From DATFXM01 sp035315885 (GTDB taxonomy: Bacteria; Acidobacteriota; Blastocatellia; UBA7656), in NCBI GenBank assembly GCA_035315885.1, contig DATFXM010000061.1, positions 8,371 through 72,370 of the forward strand: DNA of 64,000 nt, read 5' to 3'. The position numbers and the translations under genes were made by a program. The notes below the pieces were generated by a model, which saw only the letters and a program-made list of their open reading frames with translations, was not told the origin of the DNA and made no database searches. This document shows, piece by piece, positions 8,597-16,994 of the stretch (position 1 is its first letter; every line of letters starts with the position of its first letter).

Positions 8597-9753
8597 TGCA
8601 GGCCAATCATCAAGACTGTGCTCGCTAGCGGAACCAGCAGCCCCACTCGCAAGCTCCCGCTGCTTGCCGAAATTCGTCCCACAAGCCAAGGGACTACTGC
8701 GCCTCCCAAACCGGCACACACAAATACCGGACTCGCCACCCGCGGTGACTCCTCCCCGAAATGTCGGGACAACCTGGCCACTGTGTTCGGAAAGACCGAC
8801 GCAAAACCTATCCCCGCCAAAAACGCACCCGCAAACACGAGCCCATTCCCCCTAGCGAAGAGCAACAGAGCAATGCCGCCGCAGGAAATTATTAAGCCTG
8901 TTCGAACCAGACTCGACTCGCTGATTCGCAACAACAGCGCCGGCGCGGCCGCTCTTCCGGCCAGCAACGCTCCCCAAAACATCGTGGTCGAAAGCCACCA
9001 GAGTGAAGTCTTGTCCCTTCCCAGGCGTGCCGAGTATGACGATATCCAGCCTCCTATCGAAGTCTCGGTTCCTACGTACAGAAAAACAAACGCTCCTATC
9101 AGCACAATCACCGGATCGCGCAGAAGCGCCAAACCACCGCGAGAACCCTGGTCAATGCGCCGGGTACTTCCAGTTGCGTGGCCGCCTCGCAACCAGTAGA
9201 TCCAGGCCGCGGTGCCGATCGCAAACAACGCGATCCCCGCGAAAGCCTGATTCGAATATCCGCCCTCGATAGCGAACCCGATAGGCGGAGGGCTCGCCAC
9301 GGCTCCAATCGACCACGAAAAGTTGAGGAGGTTCAACGCCGCCGCCCTTCGATCCGGATGCCACTCGGCCACGAGCAGATTCGTTGCCGGAATCGTCGTA
9401 CCAAGTCCCAGGCCGAATACAAACACCGATGCGAGCCCCGCAGCATAGCTACTCCAAATCAAGCCCGCGACTCCCGCGCTCATCGCCCCGAGTCCTAAAC
9501 AAAGTGCCCGCGATAACCCGAGTCTGCTGCTGAGCCAGCCCGAACAAGCGGCGGCGGTCATCGAACCCATGAACTGCGCGGTAAACAGATAACCTGCTTG
9601 CGCATCGTCAAGCGACCATCGTCGCGTTAGCTCCGGTAGTACGGGCCCCAGCATCGTCGTGACTACGCCGGTGATCACAAACCCGACGTGAATCGCGGCT
9701 GATAGTTGGGTTGATCCGCCGCTCCGAACGGCCGGGATGTCGATCTGCGACAT
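8572..9753 (-). CDS. MFS sugar transporter-like permease
   Basis: A 393-residue major facilitator with about twelve hydrophobic segments. After the first segment (HVGFVITGVVTTMLGPVLPEL) it shows the MFS loop SRLGLSRALCLGLG in place of the canonical motif A. It resembles fucose/glucose-type MFS permeases found beside carbohydrate genes in soil bacteria. It starts 15 bases after the LacI-family gene on the same strand, so the two form an operon. Divergent from this pair are the TonB receptor and two glycosidases, which suggests that it brings the released sugar or disaccharide across the inner membrane. The C-terminal VGSRQ is encoded by the heptamer repeat. Substrate is inferred only from context. 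Confidence 0.85.
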   Translation of the reverse strand: MSQIDIPAVRSGGSTQLSAAIHVGFVITGVVTTMLGPVLPELTRRWSLDDAQAGYLFTAQFMGSMTAAACSGWLSSRLGLSRALCLGLGAMSAGVAGLIWSSYAAGLASVFVFGLGLGTTIPATNLLVAEWHPDRRAAALNLLNFSWSIGAVASPPPIGFAIEGGYSNQAFAGIALFAIGTAAWIYWLRGGHATGSTRRIDQGSRGGLALLRDPVIVLIGAFVFLYVGTETSIGGWISSYSARLGRDKTSLWWLSTTMFWGALLAGRAAAPALLLRISESSLVRTGLIISCGGIALLLFARGNGLVFAGAFLAGIGFASVFPNTVARLSRHFGEESPRVASPVFVCAGLGGAVVPWLVGRISASSGSLRVGLLVPLASTVLMIGLQRAVGSRQ

Positions 9754-9768
9754 TTGCCTGCCCGCCTT

Positions 9769-10872
9769 TTAGCGAGTCGATGACTCGAGTTTTCCAGGGC
9801 GCCGCCGAGCGGTCGATCGGCGAACGATGAGCTCAGGTTCGACCGAAATTGATTTTGGAAGCGGGGCCTGCTGTCGGGAATCAATTCGATTCAGCACAGT
9901 TTCAGCAGCGAGCTGCCCCATTTGTCTGAGGGGTTGGCGGATCGTTGTAAGACCCGGATTGTTGAACGCTGCGGCATCGACATCGTCGAAGCCAACTACG
10001 GATACATCGTCCGGAGTGTTCAGACCCGATTCGCGCAGCGCGCGGATCGCGCCGATCGCCGAGATATCATTGAACGCAAATAGCGCAGTGAACCTGTCGC
10101 GCGACTCCAGCAGCTTTCTCGTGGCGACATAGCCCGGCTCCGAGGAAGGTGAGTCACCTTCGAGTTCCACGGTCAAGGAAGGCCTGATCTCGATTTGCAG
10201 ATTCTGAGCTGCTTGCTGAATCGATTCCCACCGGACCTGCGTATCCGAGCTGAACACCTGTCCTTTTATAAAAGCGATCCTGCAATGGCCGAGCTCGAAC
10301 AGATGTCCGAGCGCGAGTTGGGCGGCCTTGTCGTGATTGAGGATGATATTTGTGACACCTTCGATATCCTGATGTCCGCTTACCGAGACTGCAGGGACGG
10401 AGACCCGATCAACCCAGCGGGTGTCTACCGCGATGATGCCGTCCACCCTGCGTTCGAGAAACAGGCGCGGATATTCTTCCAGCAGATCGGAATCATGACG
10501 ATGACAGGCGACGATGTAGAAGTATCCGGCCTGCAACAAGCGCTCTTCGATGCCCCCGAGGACTTCGGCGGTGTAGCCTCCGCTGATTTCGGGGACCAGA
10601 ACTCCGAGAGTGTGACTGCGTTGAGTTCTAAGCGAGCGTGCCACGAAATGAGGCCTGTAATTCAGGCCGCGAGCAGCCTCAAAGATCCTGTCCTTAGTTC
10701 CCTGCGGGATCGAGCTTGCTGCGGGTGAGTCGTTCAAGACGAGGGACAAAGTAGTGGGGGAGAGTCCCAGGTGTTCGGCGAGTTGTCTGAGGCTGACTGG
10801 ACGAGGTGAGTCCGAGTGTTTCTTGCGCGGTGCACCTTCATTCCTCTTTGCCACCGCGGCAGTTTCGCACAT
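9769..10872 (-). CDS. LacI family transcriptional regulator
   Basis: This 367-residue protein begins with a LacI-type helix-turn-helix (SLRQLAEHLGLSPTTLSLVLN, residues 27-47) and hinge (NYRPHFVARSLR), followed by a periplasmic-binding-like effector domain (LGVLVPEISGGYTAEVLGGIEE; FDDVDAAAFNNPGLTTIRQP). Such proteins repress sugar genes until an inducer binds. It is co-directional with the MFS gene and divergent from the TonB receptor, with a 447-bp gap. A perfect CG-centred palindrome in that gap is a likely operator. The substrate is not readable from the binding domain; a beta-1,2-gluco-oligosaccharide would fit the neighbours. Confidence 0.93.
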   Translation of the reverse strand: MCETAAVAKRNEGAPRKKHSDSPRPVSLRQLAEHLGLSPTTLSLVLNDSPAASSIPQGTKDRIFEAARGLNYRPHFVARSLRTQRSHTLGVLVPEISGGYTAEVLGGIEERLLQAGYFYIVACHRHDSDLLEEYPRLFLERRVDGIIAVDTRWVDRVSVPAVSVSGHQDIEGVTNIILNHDKAAQLALGHLFELGHCRIAFIKGQVFSSDTQVRWESIQQAAQNLQIEIRPSLTVELEGDSPSSEPGYVATRKLLESRDRFTALFAFNDISAIGAIRALRESGLNTPDDVSVVGFDDVDAAAFNNPGLTTIRQPLRQMGQLAAETVLNRIDSRQQAPLPKSISVEPELIVRRSTARRRPGKLESSTR

Positions 10873-10930
10873 GCATATTTATCCAATCAAGGCTCCGGCC
10901 CCAAGGGGAGTCCGGTCGGTCCCGACCCGC

Positions 10931-10959
10931 TTGACGCTTTTTGTTATCGCGTGTTAATT
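10931..10959 (+). promoter_or_regulatory. Promoter candidate for TonB receptor operon
   Basis: TTGACG (10931-10936), a 17-base spacer and TTAATT (10954-10959) are close to the sigma70 consensus. Transcription would start near 10966 and run toward the receptor, about 350 bases upstream of its ATG. The palindrome at 10977 would then sit just after the start, a classic repressor position. Confidence 0.55.
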
Positions 10960-10976
10960 TCCGCACCAAGTCGTAG

Positions 10977-10988
10977 TAAATCGATTTA
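10977..10988. promoter_or_regulatory. LacI-type operator candidate (perfect palindrome)
   Basis: TAAATCGATTTA is a perfect 12-bp palindrome with the central CG typical of LacI-family operators. It lies about ten bases after the predicted transcription start and between the divergent regulator and receptor. Binding is inferred. Confidence 0.6.
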
Positions 10989-11019
10989 GTAAGTCAGAAG
11001 GCATCTTGGTTCGCGTGGT

Positions 11020-11053
11020 AGTGAATCGACTTGTTAGCAAGCTTGTTAGCAAG
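11020..11053. promoter_or_regulatory. Second operator-like site and 12-bp tandem repeat
   Basis: TGAATCGACTTG (11022-11033) matches the perfect palindrome at 9 of 12 positions and lies 45 bp downstream of it. Directly overlapping are two exact tandem copies of CTTGTTAGCAAG (11030-11041, 11042-11053), each with the inverted ends CTTG and CAAG. The role is unknown. Confidence 0.35.
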
Positions 11054-11319
11054 GTGGTTGTGGAAATCGAAGTCGGACCGGAGCGCGAGAGCCGGCAACG
11101 AAGCCGGCCGGTTACGCATATCGACGCAGTCGTCACTGACTCTTGTTCGGCTAGTTGATCCGATTGCTTTGGGAATTAACGACTGGCTCATCTGACGCAA
11201 GCCGGTCGCTCAACAATGTCCATCCAGCACGGCTAGTCGCGCCTTAGTTTGCTGGTCAATTCCTTACCTCACTGCCGGCAACATCGCGATTCGCCAATCA
11301 AGCTTCGGAGGATCTCGCT

Positions 11320-14300
11320 ATGCGGCGCTGTCTGCTACATCTCATTCGACTCAGCGCGGGCGCGGTGCTGTTGTTTACCGCAACAACCGCACTCGCCCAA
11401 TTCAAGGCAAGCATTCAAGGCACTGTGACCGACACCGCCGGAGCGGTGGTCGCAGGAGCAACGATCACCGTGACCAATCAGGAAACCGGAAAAGTTCAGA
11501 CAACGGTGTCCGGCGATTCGGGCTTTTACAGAGTCACCGGACTCCCGCCCGGCCGATACACAGTCACCGTTGAACTGACTGGCTTCAAGAAGGCCGTAGT
11601 CGCCGACGTGGTGGTTTCGGCGGAGGAACCTCGCGGCGTGGACATAAAGATGGACACCGGTCAGGTTTCTGAATCGATCACCATTTCGGCCACCACCGAA
11701 GGGGCTCACCTCGAGACTGAAAACGCCGACATAGATCGTGCAGTCACCCGCGAAGAGATTCAGAGGCTGCCTCAGGTAGGTCGCGATCCCTACGAGCTCC
11801 TCCGCCTGGCGCCGGGCGTCTTCGGGGATGGCGCTCGCGGCGGAAACGGAGGCGCAGTCTCCTTTCCAAACACCACCGGGCCCGGCGGATCGAACGTCTC
11901 AATCTTCCAAACCGAGAATCAGGTGCCCATCTCGGCCAACGGACAACGCGTATCGTTTAATAACTTTCAGATCGATGGAGTCAGCGTTAACAGTCAGACG
12001 TGGGGTGGATCCGCGGTAATTACTCCGAATCAAGAGTCGGTCAGAGAGATTCAGGTTCTGTCGAGCAGTTACTCCGCGGAAGACGGCCGCAACTCCGGAG
12101 CGCAGATAAAAGTAGTGACCCAGAGCGGCACGAATTCGCTTCACGGAAGCGCGTTCTTCAAGTACAACGATCCCGACCTGAACGCGTTCAACAAATTTGG
12201 CGGACCAAACGGCGAGAGGCCGGTGCGAGTCAATCAGATGTTCCGTCAGTTTGGCGGGAGTATCGGAGGACCGATTCTAAAAGACAAGCTGTTCTACTTT
12301 TTCAGCTACGAAGGTCTTCGCAACAACTCGACCGACTTCTTCAGCTCCTTCGTCGAAACACCACAGTACCGCCAGCTAGTGATCTCGACGCGGCCGGGCA
12401 GCGTTACTTCGAAAATCTTTCAGACTCCGGGCATGGAACCACGGATCTTGACGGTGCTACCGAAAGACTGCGCCGCGTTGGGAAGCACTCCGTGCCAGGT
12501 TGTAAACGGCGGTCTGGATCTCGGATCTCCCACCGGCGCGGTAGGCCAGTACGTCCCGAAGTCGATCGGGGGAGGCTTCGACGGAATACCGGATATCATG
12601 TTTGCCCAGTTCGCGCTGCCGGCTCGGATCTCGGGTGACCAGTATAATTTCCGCTTCGACTTCAGCCCGAACAGCAACAATCAATTTGCAGTCAGCACCT
12701 ACATCACGCATTTCAGCGGGCTGAACAGCGATGCAAGCGGGCAGAGCCGGCCCATTGGCGACATCGATTCCAAGCGTACAAATCCTGCCATCACCTTTAC
12801 CTGGATTCGAACGTTGAAGCCCACCATGCTGAACGAAGTGAGGTTCAACTTCGCGAGGTTTGGCTTCAACGAGCTCGAATCGAATCAGGATGTCAATTTT
12901 GGCGTACCTCGCGTCGAAGTTGAAAGCTACCCGTTCGACCGGATTCGTTTCGGAGCTCCTCGCAGCGAGGCAACTCCCGGCATCTTCGCCGAAAACACCT
13001 ACAACTTCCGCGACACGCTCAGCAACATTGTCGGCAGACACGCCATGAAGTACGGCGTAGACGTCCGATGGGAGCAGAGCAACAACAATCTGTTGGGCGG
13101 GGCCAGACCGGTCTATTCATTCACCGGATTGTGGAACCTGGCCAACGATACGCCGGTGTTCGAGGGGATCAACGCGGATCCAGTCACCGGACTGCCGGCT
13201 GACGCCCAGCGATACTTCAGGACGAAGGATTACTCGCTGTTTGTTCAGGACGACATCAAGGTCCGTCCAAACTTCACGCTGAACGTGGGGCTACGGTACG
13301 AGTACTTCACCCCGCTGCGTGAGAACAACGGCCAGTTGAGCAACCTCGAATTTGGACCGAACGGGCTCCAGGACTCGAAAGTAGTGATCGTAAGAGAGCT
13401 CTGGAAGCCGGATAGAAACAACTTCGCGCCGCGCCTCGGCTTTGCGTGGTCACCCGGAAAGTTCAACGAGAAGATGGTCGTACGCGGCGGATTTGGAATC
13501 ACCTACAATCGACATCCTTCGGCTCCGTTCCTGAATGTCCGCGGCAATCCTCCGTTCTTTGCGCGATTCAATTTGTGCTGCGGATTCGCGAGCAGTCCGT
13601 TTGCCGACGGACAGATCTTGTACGCGTTGGGGACCAGCAACTCGCCAACGAGTTTCCCCATCAATCCGGCGCTTGGTAAGGGAATCGATCCGGTCACCGG
13701 CAGTGCGAAAGGTGGCGCGGTAGAGATCTACGGTACCAACGGAGATGTTCCCAATCCTTATGTGTATGTCTACTCTCTGGAGGTGCAGTACGATCTTCCG
13801 TGGCGGCTGGTGGGCACCGTTGGGTATCAGGGCAGCTCGTCGCACAAACTTTTGCGCATCGTGCAGGAGGGTTTTCTGCACACGCCGAGCCCGGCGTTCT
13901 TCGCGGTGTTCTTCCCTACGCCAGACGTGAACGCCAACTTCAACGCATTGAACGTGCGTGTGACTAAGCAACTGCGTCACGGTTTTGAGATCGACGCAAA
14001 GTACCGCTGGGCAAAAAGCATCGACACTCTTTCGTTTGAAGGCCCGGGCTTCGTTACGAATCAAACGTTCCCTCAGGATCAGCGGCAGGAGCGTGGACCT
14101 TCGGACTATGACGTAAGACACAGCATCTCGATTTCGGGTCTGTGGGATTTGCCGATATTTAGGACGAGAAAGGATTTCGTCGGCAAAGCGTTCGGCGGAT
14201 GGCAAATCAACGGCATATTCACCGCTCACACCGGGTTCCCTTGGACTCCGCTTATTGGCGGATGTGTTAGTACTCCGGGCGGCCCGCAGTTGTGCCCATC

Positions 14301-14700
14301 CAGACCGTCGCGGTATTTTGGCGGGGCACTGGACGACACCGGAGACGAGGCGTTCATAAGACCCGGTGGAAATTTCCCGGGCGGCGGCGCCAAGTTCTTC
14401 GACACAACGAGTCCGGGAACGAATCCGCCGGGCATCGGAAGAAACAGCTTCCGCGGTCCGCGATACGCCCAGTTGGACCTCAGTCTGGTCAAGCGCACGT
14501 TATTGCCCACTATTCGTGTTCTTGGCGAAAACGCCGCTTTGGAGCTGCGAGCGAATATGTTCAATGCATTCAACTGGCTCAATCTCGCGCCGTTTGGATT
14601 CTTTAGCCCGAGCACCGACGTCAACAATCCGACCTTCGGGAGAGCTTCGGCCGGACTGGCCGGCCGCGTGATTGAGTTGCAAGCTCGATTTACGTTCTAG
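11320..14700 (+). CDS. TonB-dependent receptor, Oar-like, with carboxypeptidase-regulatory N-terminal domain
   Basis: An 1126-residue outer-membrane protein. A signal peptide (hydrophobic to about 26, cut after ALA) is followed by a carboxypeptidase regulatory-like beta-sandwich (about 30-115: IQGTVTDTAGAVVAGATITV...), a plug domain containing QVGRDPYELLRLAPGV and FNNFQIDGVSVN, and a long beta-barrel with paired strands ending in a terminal aromatic (ARFTF). These receptors import oligosaccharides using TonB energy. In Acidobacteriota they often occur without SusD, and none is seen here. A good GGAGG ribosome site precedes the ATG. A hairpin separates it from the GH3 gene 68 bp downstream, with which it probably forms one transcription unit. 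Confidence 0.93.
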   Translation: MRRCLLHLIRLSAGAVLLFTATTALAQFKASIQGTVTDTAGAVVAGATITVTNQETGKVQTTVSGDSGFYRVTGLPPGRYTVTVELTGFKKAVVADVVVSAEEPRGVDIKMDTGQVSESITISATTEGAHLETENADIDRAVTREEIQRLPQVGRDPYELLRLAPGVFGDGARGGNGGAVSFPNTTGPGGSNVSIFQTENQVPISANGQRVSFNNFQIDGVSVNSQTWGGSAVITPNQESVREIQVLSSSYSAEDGRNSGAQIKVVTQSGTNSLHGSAFFKYNDPDLNAFNKFGGPNGERPVRVNQMFRQFGGSIGGPILKDKLFYFFSYEGLRNNSTDFFSSFVETPQYRQLVISTRPGSVTSKIFQTPGMEPRILTVLPKDCAALGSTPCQVVNGGLDLGSPTGAVGQYVPKSIGGGFDGIPDIMFAQFALPARISGDQYNFRFDFSPNSNNQFAVSTYITHFSGLNSDASGQSRPIGDIDSKRTNPAITFTWIRTLKPTMLNEVRFNFARFGFNELESNQDVNFGVPRVEVESYPFDRIRFGAPRSEATPGIFAENTYNFRDTLSNIVGRHAMKYGVDVRWEQSNNNLLGGARPVYSFTGLWNLANDTPVFEGINADPVTGLPADAQRYFRTKDYSLFVQDDIKVRPNFTLNVGLRYEYFTPLRENNGQLSNLEFGPNGLQDSKVVIVRELWKPDRNNFAPRLGFAWSPGKFNEKMVVRGGFGITYNRHPSAPFLNVRGNPPFFARFNLCCGFASSPFADGQILYALGTSNSPTSFPINPALGKGIDPVTGSAKGGAVEIYGTNGDVPNPYVYVYSLEVQYDLPWRLVGTVGYQGSSSHKLLRIVQEGFLHTPSPAFFAVFFPTPDVNANFNALNVRVTKQLRHGFEIDAKYRWAKSIDTLSFEGPGFVTNQTFPQDQRQERGPSDYDVRHSISISGLWDLPIFRTRKDFVGKAFGGWQINGIFTAHTGFPWTPLIGGCVSTPGGPQLCPSRPSRYFGGALDDTGDEAFIRPGGNFPGGGAKFFDTTSPGTNPPGIGRNSFRGPRYAQLDLSLVKRTLLPTIRVLGENAALELRANMFNAFNWLNLAPFGFFSPSTDVNNPTFGRASAGLAGRVIELQARFTF

Positions 14701-14712
14701 GTAACAGAGAGA

Positions 14713-14740
14713 AGAGGTGGGGCCGCCGGCTCCCACCTCT
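14713..14740 (+). other. Intercistronic stem-loop
   Basis: AGAGGTGGG (14713-14721) and CCCACCTCT (14732-14740) form a perfect 9-bp stem with a GC-rich loop, directly after the receptor stop. No T-run follows, so it is more likely an RNA-stabilising or attenuating stem than a strong terminator. It would allow receptor mRNA to accumulate above the glycosidase part. Confidence 0.5.
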
Positions 14741-14768
14741 GCGCTTTCGGTTCTCGGAGTACCAGGCG

Positions 14769-16994
14769 ATGAGATTGGCAACGCTCAATGCTCTGATTAT
14801 TGCGGTCTGTCTGATAACACCCTCCTGGCTCTCAAAGCCTGTTGCAGCCGCCGATGGTCCGGAGATCGAGCGCAGAATCGATTCGTTGTTAAAGCAGATG
14901 ACGCTCGAGGAAAAGATCGGGCAGCTCCAGCAGCTAGATGGCGAGTGGACCGGTTTGGCACGGCCGGAGCAATTCGATTTGGCGCGCCGCGGTCTGCTTG
15001 GTTCGACATTGAACGTTCGAGGCGCTCGAAGAGTCAACGAACTTCAACGAGCGGCGGTGGAACAGTCGCGACTGAAGATTCCGATACTGTTCGGATTCGA
15101 TGTCATCCACGGGTACCGAACGATCTTTCCGATTCCGCTTGGTCAAGCCAGCAGTTGGGACCCTCCCTCGTGGGAAAAGGCGGCAAGCATTGCTGCGCTT
15201 GAAACTTCCGCGGCAGGTGTTCGATGGACTTTTGCTCCGATGCTGGACATTGCTCGCGATGCGCGTTGGGGAAGAATTGCAGAAGGCGGCGGCGAAGATC
15301 CGTATCTGGTTTCCGCTTTTGCTGCTGCTCAGGTAAGGGGGTACCAGGGAAACTCGTACGCCTCGCCGGGTAAGATTCTGGGTTGCGCCAAACACTGGGT
15401 GGCGTATGGTGCGGCGGAAGCCGGCCGCGACTACAACACAACGGAAGTCTCCGAACGGACCCTGCGCGAAATCTACTTTCCGCCTTTCAAGGCTGCTGTT
15501 GACGCGGGCGTTGGCACCTTCATGAGCTCTTTCAACGACCTGAACGGAATTCCAGCCACTGCCAACCAATTCACGTTAGATCAAGTGCTTCGAAAGGAAT
15601 GGAAGTTCGACGGGTTTGTAGTCAGCGACTACGACGGGATTCGAGAATTGATTGTTCACGGTATCGCATCAGACGAGGCCGGTGCGGCGCAAGCGGCGTT
15701 GTCGGCGGGCGTCGACATGGAAATGGTGAGCCGAACTTACAACAACACGCTTGCAGATCTTTTGAAGCGCAACAAAATCTCCGTTGCCGCTATTGATGAA
15801 GCGGTCAGACGAATCCTGCGAGTGAAGCTTAGGCTTGGGCTTTTTGAGCGCCCCTATGCGGACGAGTCAGCGGAGCAGTCGCTCACTCTGAGGACCGATA
15901 GTCGCGCAGCCGCTCGTCAAATTGCTTCGCGATCGATGGTGCTGCTCAAGAATGAAGGCGGTCTTCTGCCTCTCTCAAAGAACCTGGACGCAATTGCGGT
16001 GATCGGTCCGCTCGCCGACAACAAACGCGACATCCTGGGCTCGTGGTCGGGTGATGGCCGCGCCGAAGACGCGGTGACACCCCTGGATGCAATAAAGTCA
16101 AGAATCGCTGGCTCAACCCGAATATCGTACGCCGGCGGTTGCGACATCATCGACAGCAACAAATCCAACTTCGAGGAAGCAACCAGGGCCGCCCGCGAAT
16201 CGAAAGTCGCAATCGTTGTTGTCGGAGAAAGCGCTGAGATGAGCGGCGAGGCTGCCTCTCGAACTTCCCTCGACCTTCCAGGCAAACAATTGGAATTAAT
16301 CAAGGCGGTCGTCTCCACCGGAACGCCAACCGTTGTCGTCTTGATGAATGGGCGGCCAATCAGCATCGGTTGGGTGGCGGAGAACGCACCGGCGATACTC
16401 GAGACGTGGTTCGCCGGGACGGAAGGAGGAAATGCGATCGCCGACGTTCTCTTCGGAGACGTGAATCCTGGGGGGAAGCTTCCGGTGACGTTCCCACGTT
16501 CAGTCGGACAGGTTCCGATTTACTACAACCATAAGAACACCGGGCGGCCCGCCGATCCAAAAGACAAGTACACGTCAAAGTATATCGACGGACCTTCGAC
16601 GCCGCTTTACCCGTTCGGCTGGGGATTGAGCTACACGAAGTTTCAACTTTCGGGTCTTACACTGAGTAGCAGGAAGATTCCTTCAAACGGGAGCCTCGAT
16701 GTAAGCGTAGACGTTCGAAACGTCGGTGACCGAGCGGGAGATGAAGTGGTACAGCTTTATGTGCACGATGTGGCGGCGGCGATCACGCGACCGGTTAAGC
16801 AACTGAGCGGGTTTCAACGAGTGACCTTGCAACCCGGCGAACAGCGCCGTCTCACCTTTTCGCTCGGTCCGAGCCAACTCGGTTTTTACAATCGCGACAT
16901 GCGCTTTGAAGTAGAGCCCGGCGTGTTCAAAGTCATGATCGGGCCAAACTCGCTGGAAGGACTCGAGGCCAGCTTTGAAGTCGATAAAGAATGA
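14769..16994 (+). CDS. Glycoside hydrolase family 3 beta-glucosidase
   Basis: This 741-residue enzyme has a signal peptide (about 1-27), the GH3 N-terminal barrel with KHW (208-210), the nucleophile region FDGFVVSDYDG (Asp about 287), the C-terminal alpha/beta sandwich (MVLLKNEGGLLPLSK) and a Fn3-like tail (DVSVDVRNVGDRAGDEVVQLYV). It resembles BglX-type periplasmic beta-glucosidases. It is followed with a 20-bp overlap by a GH144-like glucanase. GH3/GH144 pairs are known for beta-1,2-glucan breakdown, where the GH3 enzyme removes glucose from sophoro-oligosaccharides. That linkage is inferred from the partner; a general beta-1,3 or beta-1,4 activity is not excluded. Confidence 0.93.
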   Translation: MRLATLNALIIAVCLITPSWLSKPVAAADGPEIERRIDSLLKQMTLEEKIGQLQQLDGEWTGLARPEQFDLARRGLLGSTLNVRGARRVNELQRAAVEQSRLKIPILFGFDVIHGYRTIFPIPLGQASSWDPPSWEKAASIAALETSAAGVRWTFAPMLDIARDARWGRIAEGGGEDPYLVSAFAAAQVRGYQGNSYASPGKILGCAKHWVAYGAAEAGRDYNTTEVSERTLREIYFPPFKAAVDAGVGTFMSSFNDLNGIPATANQFTLDQVLRKEWKFDGFVVSDYDGIRELIVHGIASDEAGAAQAALSAGVDMEMVSRTYNNTLADLLKRNKISVAAIDEAVRRILRVKLRLGLFERPYADESAEQSLTLRTDSRAAARQIASRSMVLLKNEGGLLPLSKNLDAIAVIGPLADNKRDILGSWSGDGRAEDAVTPLDAIKSRIAGSTRISYAGGCDIIDSNKSNFEEATRAARESKVAIVVVGESAEMSGEAASRTSLDLPGKQLELIKAVVSTGTPTVVVLMNGRPISIGWVAENAPAILETWFAGTEGGNAIADVLFGDVNPGGKLPVTFPRSVGQVPIYYNHKNTGRPADPKDKYTSKYIDGPSTPLYPFGWGLSYTKFQLSGLTLSSRKIPSNGSLDVSVDVRNVGDRAGDEVVQLYVHDVAAAITRPVKQLSGFQRVTLQPGEQRRLTFSLGPSQLGFYNRDMRFEVEPGVFKVMIGPNSLEGLEASFEVDKE

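Larger units (their letters stand above)
10873..11319. other. Divergent intergenic region LacI / TonB receptor
   Basis: It contains a plus-strand promoter candidate, a perfect palindromic operator candidate, a second imperfect operator, a 12-bp tandem direct repeat and the receptor's ribosome site (GGAGG before ATG 11320). The transcribed leader of the receptor would be about 350 bases. The remainder (11060-11300) shows no gene or obvious structure. Confidence 0.6.

Noticed and set aside
12457..14229. Long minus-strand frames (194 and 259 residues) inside the TonB receptor
   Set aside because: Antisense shadows of a GC-rich gene; no domains or starts.
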